Source: Bacillus massilioanorexius
Lineage (GTDB): Bacteria; Bacillota; Bacilli; Bacillales; DSM-1321
Reading direction: 5' to 3'
DNA: 64,000 bases
NCBI RefSeq assembly: GCF_902374955.1
Contig: NZ_CABKRX010000100.1
Span: 14,808 to 78,807, forward strand
Shown here piece after piece: positions 59,042 through 64,000 of this stretch (position 1 is its first letter; every line of letters starts with the position of its first letter). Below the pieces are notes generated by a model. The model saw only the letters and a list, made by a program, of their open reading frames with translations, was not told the DNA's origin and did no database searches. The position numbers and the translations under genes are program-made.

Positions 59042-62000
59042 AATACTCATCTCCTTGTCCATCTATACATTTTTTCAAAGGTGCTAAACATGGATCTAGT
59101 CGTTCTAAAACACGCATGATTCCCCATAGTCCAAGTTCAATGTCCCATCGAATATTTCCAGAGCGATACATATAGTCTCCTGGTATATTGTAAAGTCCTC
59201 CTGCACCATAAAACAATTCGAAATCATCATTACTTCCAACTGAATTTTCACCTTTCACTGAAGTTGCAGGGGAGTTTACGTCATGAATGCTACTTAGCCA
59301 TTTATGACCATGCAAGACAAAAGTATGTGCTCTCGCACGGTCTGCTGGATATACAAATCGTATGGTTGTTCGATCTCCTGGATATGCCAAAAAGATTGGT
59401 GTTGACGGATCACCATGAACTTTTGAGCTAAATATAGCAGATAGATTTTTGTCACGTTTTAAACGATTCTTAAATCGCTCAGCACGATAGTTGAAACCAC
59501 GTGACCCTTGATCTTCAGGATCTTCTAAGCCCTCTTCTTCAGGAGAGATGAGAATTGGCTCTGGATCAATGATTAAATTATCCACTTTATCAAGAAGTCT
59601 TACACCATCATGCATCAGCAAGACAAATTCACGAAATTCACCGAGTATCGGATTAGAAATAATCACCTGGCTTCCTTTATTAGTTGGAAGTCTTGTGACT
59701 GGGTCGAGATAGCAAGAACCTCTATGCTCAGCAATGAATGTACCAAATGCACCATGATGACGATGATTTCTGACATCTGCCATATCCCAAAGATTACAGG
59801 CGCCTACATCTGTATCTACATACCATCGATACGTTATCGTTTCACCAGGTCCAATCGTTTGCTCGGGATTAAAGCCAACATTCGCACCGTCAGATCCTTT
59901 TACATCATACGCTAATAACTGTGCATGCAAAGAAATTTGTAGTGATGGAGGGAATGGTGCTTCAACAGGTACTCGTGGATAACCATGAATCAATTTATTG
60001 TGAAAGTCAGGGCATAGTTGATTACACAACGTTACTTCAATGCATTCACCAACATTACCACGAAGTATTAACGGTTCAGGATTTAGAGCACCGCACTTGA
60101 TGGCATCTACATCTTCTGCTAATGCAAAGACAATACCAAATGGGTCGTGATCGCAATCTTTGTTATAAATAATGTCTGTTTGTAAGGCAACGACATGATA
60201 GCAACGAACAGGTGCATCGCATGGACATGGATTTCCGGGACTTGTTGCTCGTGGAGGTTTTTCACCAGTTGGGCATGGCAAAAGCTTCTTTCGTTTTGGA
60301 GGCTTTGGACGATCAGGCAATGGTAATAAATGATCTACTTTTTCTTCAAAAGAGCGAATAATACCCCAGTTTCCTAACCATATATCATCTATACTACCGT
60401 AATGATAGAGTGTATCAAAATCACCTTCACCCTCCATTGCGAATTCGAGAGTGAAATGCTCTGATATGCCCATATGTTGTGCTTGCGTAAGTTGCGAATC
60501 TAAGTCACGCCGTTCTGTATTCCAGCGTTGTCGGTGTAAATTAAAGATATGCGATTCTTCATGCGCACCTTGGAATAGACGAATCCGTACAGGATCCCCG
60601 TTGTAGGTTTCCAATAATGGTGTAACAGGATCACCATGAACATATGAACTAAACACATACGCTGGATCACAATCTGGTTGAGATAATCGGAATTGGATTG
60701 GTTCGTTTTTATAATTAATTCCCATTACACCAGGGTCTTCGTGCGATCCAGGGTTCGGAGGTTGATTAAGTGGGAACCCATCTTTATCAAATAGAAGAGC
60801 AAAATCGTGTACGAATAATGTGAATTCTCGATAATCTGGGATGAGTGGATTTGTGATCATTGCTTGTGTTCCTGAGCGGATTTTTTTACCTGTACAATTA
60901 TCTAAAAACTTGGATCCTCTCGGTTGAATATTAATTCCAGAAAACACGCCGTGTAATTGATGGGAATTGGCAAATAAGTGATCGTGCCAGAAAGTCCCTT
61001 TTAGTTCGACATCAGCAAACCATTGATAACGGATTGTTTGCCCTGGTAGGATACCAGTATCATAATTCCAGCCAACATTAGCCCCGTCAGCAACGAGTGG
61101 ATCGAACTTTACAAAATGCACGTGCATTCCTGCTTCGTATGTGCGATCAACGAGTTGAAAAGCATTACCTCCAATGGTTTCTGGAAATTTATTCGTGAAA
61201 TTCAGTCTAATACATTCCCCAGCATTGGCAAGTAGAACGAGTGGTTCAGGCTCTTTTCGACCTGCGAGTACATCTTCTTCATCTTCTGCTAAAACGTATA
61301 GTCGACCTTCAGGATCATGCCACCCTTGCCTGTTATAAATGATAGGAAGTTGAATAGCTACTACGTTAAATTCACGTTCAGGGGTTACGCCTTCGATACA
61401 TGGATTAACAAACACAGCTCCTGGCCGTGCATTTGGTGCAAATTGATTTTCTTCAAGTATTGTTGATTCTCGTCCCCCGACGATACCAAGAGGTGGACGT
61501 GGAGCTTTACAGCCAATAATTCCTGGAATAAAATTAGGAAATCCAGGGCGTTCAGGTGTTGGCTTCGGTGGACAAGGTCGATCTGGTAAAGGCTGTAATG
61601 GCTTGATAGGAACGCCATTAGGATAACATTGGCTTCCGTCCTGTAAAGTATTGAAAATGCGCTGCATCCCCCACATGCCTTCATGGAAATGAGGATATAA
61701 ATGACAGTGGATAATAATATCACCAAATGCTCCTTGTAAGCTTCCAGCTCCATACAAAGGTGACACAGTATATGAGGCTTGTGGTGATATGGCTTGAGAA
61801 TCGACAAGAATTGAATCTGGATCATTCATTTCAAACACCCATTGGTGAACATGATAGTGAAACACATGCGTTTCTTTCGTTCCACCGTGTATTAAACGGA
61901 TTTTTACTGGATCACCTACATAGGCAGGTAAAATGGGTGTTGCAGGGTCTCCGAACACCCAAGAATCATGATGGACTTCTTCACCTTCGCAATCTGGGCA

Positions 62001-62714
62001 TACAACTCCTTCATGAATCAAGTTTGAACGATTACGCATCGGTTCGCCACGATAATTGACTGCATGAGTCGCGCTAGGCTGAAACGTATGAGGATCGATT
62101 GGTTTTTCCCTAGTTAAATCATCAATTTCCATCTCGTCGTGAAAAATCCAGGCGTATTCTCTAAATGATGGAAGAAAAGGATTGTGGATATCGGCATAAA
62201 GTCCGCTATTTATGTCTTTTCCTGTTACAGGGTCCGTCCAACATGATCCTCTAGGCTCTACAATCAATGCCCCGAATAAACCATGTACATTACTTCCAAG
62301 TTCACTAGATAAGGTATTTCCTAAATCAGTAAAGGTATGAATCCCTTCTTCAAAAACCTCCCATTTATAACATTGTGTACCTCCGGGAGGACAAGGTGGT
62401 GCTGTTGAATCTTCATTACAACCTACAAATGCTCCATCAGAAGTTTGTACATTATATTCTGCCAATTGAATGTGCATCGATGTGCCAAATGGAAGCTGGT
62501 TTTCGAACAATACTTCAATTTCATCTCCTACATTAGCTCTCAAAATAAGAGGTTGTACAAGATCAACGGGAGTAAATGGATTACACGCTACTTGTTCTTT
62601 GACCTTATTTTCGTTTTCCTTTAATACATACATCATTCCATTCGGATCATGATCGCCAAAGTTATTGACAACAATTCGAATAGGAATGGCAACAACATGA
62701 TACCGTCTAATCAT
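59034..62714 (-). CDS. mnxG: Manganese-oxidising multicopper oxidase MnxG
   Basis: A 1226-residue multicopper oxidase built of three tandem modules of about 380 residues (roughly 1-375, 445-800 and 835-1210), each with two cupredoxin-like domains, six in all. The copper motifs are complete but in an unusual order: HVFHYH (H283, H286, H288) and HCHLYPHFHEGM (H336, C337, H338, H342, M347) come first, in module 1, while HVH (531, 533) and HDH (577, 579) come later, in module 2. Size, six domains and this order match MnxG of Bacillus SG-1, the spore-surface Mn(II) oxidase. No signal peptide. ATG at 62714 lies 1 base after the stop of the MnxF-like gene. Expected partners are the two small proteins upstream. 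Confidence 0.88.
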   Translation of the reverse strand: MIRRYHVVAIPIRIVVNNFGDHDPNGMMYVLKENENKVKEQVACNPFTPVDLVQPLILRANVGDEIEVLFENQLPFGTSMHIQLAEYNVQTSDGAFVGCNEDSTAPPCPPGGTQCYKWEVFEEGIHTFTDLGNTLSSELGSNVHGLFGALIVEPRGSCWTDPVTGKDINSGLYADIHNPFLPSFREYAWIFHDEMEIDDLTREKPIDPHTFQPSATHAVNYRGEPMRNRSNLIHEGVVCPDCEGEEVHHDSWVFGDPATPILPAYVGDPVKIRLIHGGTKETHVFHYHVHQWVFEMNDPDSILVDSQAISPQASYTVSPLYGAGSLQGAFGDIIIHCHLYPHFHEGMWGMQRIFNTLQDGSQCYPNGVPIKPLQPLPDRPCPPKPTPERPGFPNFIPGIIGCKAPRPPLGIVGGRESTILEENQFAPNARPGAVFVNPCIEGVTPEREFNVVAIQLPIIYNRQGWHDPEGRLYVLAEDEEDVLAGRKEPEPLVLLANAGECIRLNFTNKFPETIGGNAFQLVDRTYEAGMHVHFVKFDPLVADGANVGWNYDTGILPGQTIRYQWFADVELKGTFWHDHLFANSHQLHGVFSGINIQPRGSKFLDNCTGKKIRSGTQAMITNPLIPDYREFTLFVHDFALLFDKDGFPLNQPPNPGSHEDPGVMGINYKNEPIQFRLSQPDCDPAYVFSSYVHGDPVTPLLETYNGDPVRIRLFQGAHEESHIFNLHRQRWNTERRDLDSQLTQAQHMGISEHFTLEFAMEGEGDFDTLYHYGSIDDIWLGNWGIIRSFEEKVDHLLPLPDRPKPPKRKKLLPCPTGEKPPRATSPGNPCPCDAPVRCYHVVALQTDIIYNKDCDHDPFGIVFALAEDVDAIKCGALNPEPLILRGNVGECIEVTLCNQLCPDFHNKLIHGYPRVPVEAPFPPSLQISLHAQLLAYDVKGSDGANVGFNPEQTIGPGETITYRWYVDTDVGACNLWDMADVRNHRHHGAFGTFIAEHRGSCYLDPVTRLPTNKGSQVIISNPILGEFREFVLLMHDGVRLLDKVDNLIIDPEPILISPEEEGLEDPEDQGSRGFNYRAERFKNRLKRDKNLSAIFSSKVHGDPSTPIFLAYPGDRTTIRFVYPADRARAHTFVLHGHKWLSSIHDVNSPATSVKGENSVGSNDDFELFYGAGGLYNIPGDYMYRSGNIRWDIELGLWGIMRVLERLDPCLAPLKKCIDGQGDEYYG

Positions 62715-62715
62715 A

Positions 62716-63048
62716 TTAATCACCCTTTCCGAATTTCTTTAATTCGGGAATCTTATATCCTCTGGTTTCGATGAAGAATACCTCAATATCATCAGTATGA
62801 ATCCGGAAGAGTGATCCATCTAGTTCCGAAATATTCGTAACCTCTGCTTTAATAAAAACATAGTCACCGGTTACTTCTTTAATTTCTCCAATGACAAGAA
62901 AGGGATATTGCGCTAAAAGAGTTAAAGCTTTTTTTCCAATATTAATCTCAAATTCCCTGCTAACAACAGCATGGCGAATGGCGTTAATATCCATATTTTC
63001 ACTTGAAATGCCGAGCTCTTTGACTATTCGTTGTCTTGCGTTTGACAT
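62716..63048 (-). CDS. mnxF: MnxF-like small subunit of the manganese oxidase complex
   Basis: A 110-residue protein, immediately upstream of mnxG, as mnxF is in the Bacillus SG-1 operon. A helical first third (NARQRIVKELGISSENMDINA) is followed by a strand-rich core: FLVIGEIKEVTGDYVFIKAEVT, then LFRIHTDDIEVFFIE. In the known Mnx complex three MnxE and three MnxF subunits bind copper and hold MnxG. His and acidic residues (IHTDD) could bind metal. ATG at 63048 follows GGAGGTGAATACT; a longer in-frame start lies before that site. Assignment rests on size, order and pattern. Confidence 0.65.
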   Translation of the reverse strand: MSNARQRIVKELGISSENMDINAIRHAVVSREFEINIGKKALTLLAQYPFLVIGEIKEVTGDYVFIKAEVTNISELDGSLFRIHTDDIEVFFIETRGYKIPELKKFGKGD

Positions 63049-63069
63049 AGTATTCACCTCCAAATAGAT

Positions 63070-63390
63070 TTATTGAAGTGGTAAGCGTTGATTACAATCA
63101 AATATTGTAAAATGAGCGATATGCTCCATTGGAAAGTTAAGCGGCGTAGGAAATGTGAAATATGGTGCATTGTGCATTTTAATATTAACTGGATATAGTG
63201 TAATAAACCCATTTGTTACATCAACTACTTTTCCACAAAAGATTGGTCGAAACGTTTGTCCTAGTATATTAAGCTGGTCTTTTTCTGTGACTAGCAAAAC
63301 GCATTCCCCTAAAATATCTTTATATAGTTTGTTTTCAGGAAGAATCTGTTGTCTAGAAAAACCAAATTTTTGAGACTGATTGTCACCCAT
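63070..63390 (-). CDS. mnxE: MnxE-like small subunit of the manganese oxidase complex
   Basis: A 106-residue protein upstream of the MnxF-like gene, a position expected for mnxE. Its core has the same strand pattern as its neighbours: FCGKVVDVTNGFITLYPV, then LNFPMEHIAHFTIF, with His residues in MHNAPYF and MEHIAHF as possible metal ligands. The N-terminal part is helical (FSRQQILPENKLYKDILGEC). ATG with GGAGGGAAAGAAG. A 22-base gap separates it from the MnxF-like gene, and an unusual hairpin separates it from the upstream Cys/His-rich gene. Confidence 0.6.
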   Translation of the reverse strand: MGDNQSQKFGFSRQQILPENKLYKDILGECVLLVTEKDQLNILGQTFRPIFCGKVVDVTNGFITLYPVNIKMHNAPYFTFPTPLNFPMEHIAHFTIFDCNQRLPLQ

Positions 63391-63469
63391 GACTTCTTTC
63401 CCTCCGATTTTATTTTTTCAAAGAAATGAAAAACTTATTAGTGAAAAATTGTAGAAATCTTATGATGAG

Positions 63470-63502
63470 GAGAGTGCTAATAACAATCTATTAGACACTC
63501 TC
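63470..63502 (-). other. Hairpin between the Cys/His-rich gene and mnxE
   Basis: GAGAGTG (63470-63476) and CTAATA (63477-63482) pair with TATTAG (63489-63494) and CACTCTC (63496-63502), one bulged base. No T run follows on the minus strand, so it is more likely an mRNA-processing or partial attenuation structure inside the operon than a terminator. Confidence 0.5.
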
Positions 63503-63553
63503 TTTTAAACTATGCTTTTTATTGCTTAAGAGCGGGATTAGAAGAAACACTCA

Positions 63554-64000
63554 TTATTCTTTGTTATCTTCCTCATTACTTTCTTCCTCTTTGCTTTCCT
63601 CTTCTTTCTTTTCGCAAGGTGGATAACATGAATGCTCACTACAAGCCTTTGACCATACAATCTGACTGATTCTTTCTTTTAAAATCGTAACAGTTGTATG
63701 GTCATCCTTTATAACATCTATAAAATCCGTTCCCACATTGCAAACTCTACCAATAGTTGTTTCTATTTCTCCTGCGCATTCAGTCTTAATTTCAGCACAG
63801 CAACCTTTCTTACGGAATAGCTCGAAATTAAGATTTCCATCTAGACCTGCCAATCTCAGATGGAAAAGTTCAATACAGCACCCATGTTTATCCGGAAAGC
63901 ATGTTGGAATACAGCAAGAATTAGTGACGAAAAAGCCATCGCATTTATGATGAGGGAAGTGATGTTTTTTGTCACAGCCACAATGATGATGAGGGAAATG
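63554..64000 (-). CDS. Cys/His-rich protein of the Mnx cluster (5' end outside window)
   Basis: The minus-strand frame is open to the right edge of the window, giving at least 148 residues. The visible start is extremely His/Cys-rich (HFPHHHCGCDKKHHFPHHKC, then SCCIPTCFPDKHGCCIELF), a probable metal-binding tail. A strand-rich unit follows (IGRVCNVGTDFIDVIKDD, then ILKERISQIVW), like those of MnxE/F, and an acidic end (KEEESKEEESNEEDNKE). An internal TTG at 63853 is not a start. It may be one of the upstream mnx genes or a spore-coat metal-binding protein. The complete gene is needed to decide. Confidence 0.7.
   Translation of the reverse strand, partial: HFPHHHCGCDKKHHFPHHKCDGFFVTNSCCIPTCFPDKHGCCIELFHLRLAGLDGNLNFELFRKKGCCAEIKTECAGEIETTIGRVCNVGTDFIDVIKDDHTTVTILKERISQIVWSKACSEHSCYPPCEKKEEESKEEESNEEDNKE

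Noticed and set aside
61727..62059. 110-residue plus-strand ORF opposite mnxG
   Set aside because: Shadow frame of mnxG with no ribosome site; similar shadows at 59610-59915 and 61385-61825.
58298..62714. MnxG as a spore-coat laccase of the CotA type
   Set aside because: CotA is about 510 residues with one set of ordered copper motifs; this protein is 1226 residues with six cupredoxin-like domains and permuted motifs.

Overview
The window is AT-rich DNA that reads like a chromosome of an aerobic, spore-forming Bacillaceae bacterium. The grounds are strong AGGAGG-type ribosome sites with frequent TTG/GTG starts, a T-box-controlled arginyl-tRNA synthetase, a SigA-type sigma factor, PadR/HAAS and DUF2812 pairs, many lipoproteins, and a gene cluster matching the spore-surface manganese oxidase (Mnx) of marine Bacillus. 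No rRNA, tRNA, CRISPR array or intact insertion sequence was seen. I do not name a species.

Layout. (1) 1-7.4 kb: tail of an unknown gene with a possible structured RNA, a MarR regulator with its membrane exporter, a 679-residue protein with a C-terminal HTH, a LysR regulator and a short-chain dehydrogenase. (2) 7.9-18.6 kb: a co-directional catabolic cluster holding an ADP-forming acyl-CoA synthetase, two MaoC-type hydratase subunits, a thiolase-fold aldolase-like protein with its DUF35 partner, two acyl-CoA dehydrogenases, an aldehyde dehydrogenase and an MFS transporter. The gene content is that of aldolytic side-chain shortening (acyl-CoA to enoyl-CoA to hydroxyacyl-CoA to acetyl/propionyl-CoA plus aldehyde or ketone), as in steroid side-chain pathways, and is unusual for a Firmicute. 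(3) 19-24.3 kb: a small sigma factor, a PadR/HAAS pair, and a cystine importer (tcyP) next to a CoA-disulfide-reductase-type enzyme. (4) 24.4-36.8 kb: a solitary PglX-like methyltransferase, transporters, a Rieske oxygenase divergent from an NCS2 permease, an SDR, a SMI1/KNR4 protein, a divergent HxlR/nitroreductase pair and a VTT membrane protein. (5) 37-50 kb: a TetR-ABC exporter operon, polyphosphate kinase, a TetR gene followed by a SigA-like sigma factor, a PaiB-type protein and a TetR-SMR-SMR operon. (6) 50-58 kb: a decaying stretch with an integrase fragment and two frameshifted genes around T-box-argS, plus lipoproteins. (7) 58.3-64 kb, minus strand: the manganese oxidase cluster (Cys/His-rich protein, mnxE, mnxF, mnxG, and a downstream gene), running off the right edge.

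Regulation can be read directly in several places. Perfect palindromes sit in or beside good promoters for MarR (549-562), HxlR (35120-35164), TetR/ABC (40571-40623), TetR/sigma (45649-45675) and TetR/SMR (49946-49991). Two dispersed sequence families also show: a 21-bp-period motif AAGTTGAAyCAAA at 19.56 and 29.33-29.41 kb, and a GAAGCGTrGAGGCGTC hairpin at several gene ends.

The most noteworthy items are the Mnx cluster (permuted copper-motif order, and a repeated small barrel-like motif shared by the accessory proteins, including a downstream gene) and the Firmicute aldolytic degradation cluster.
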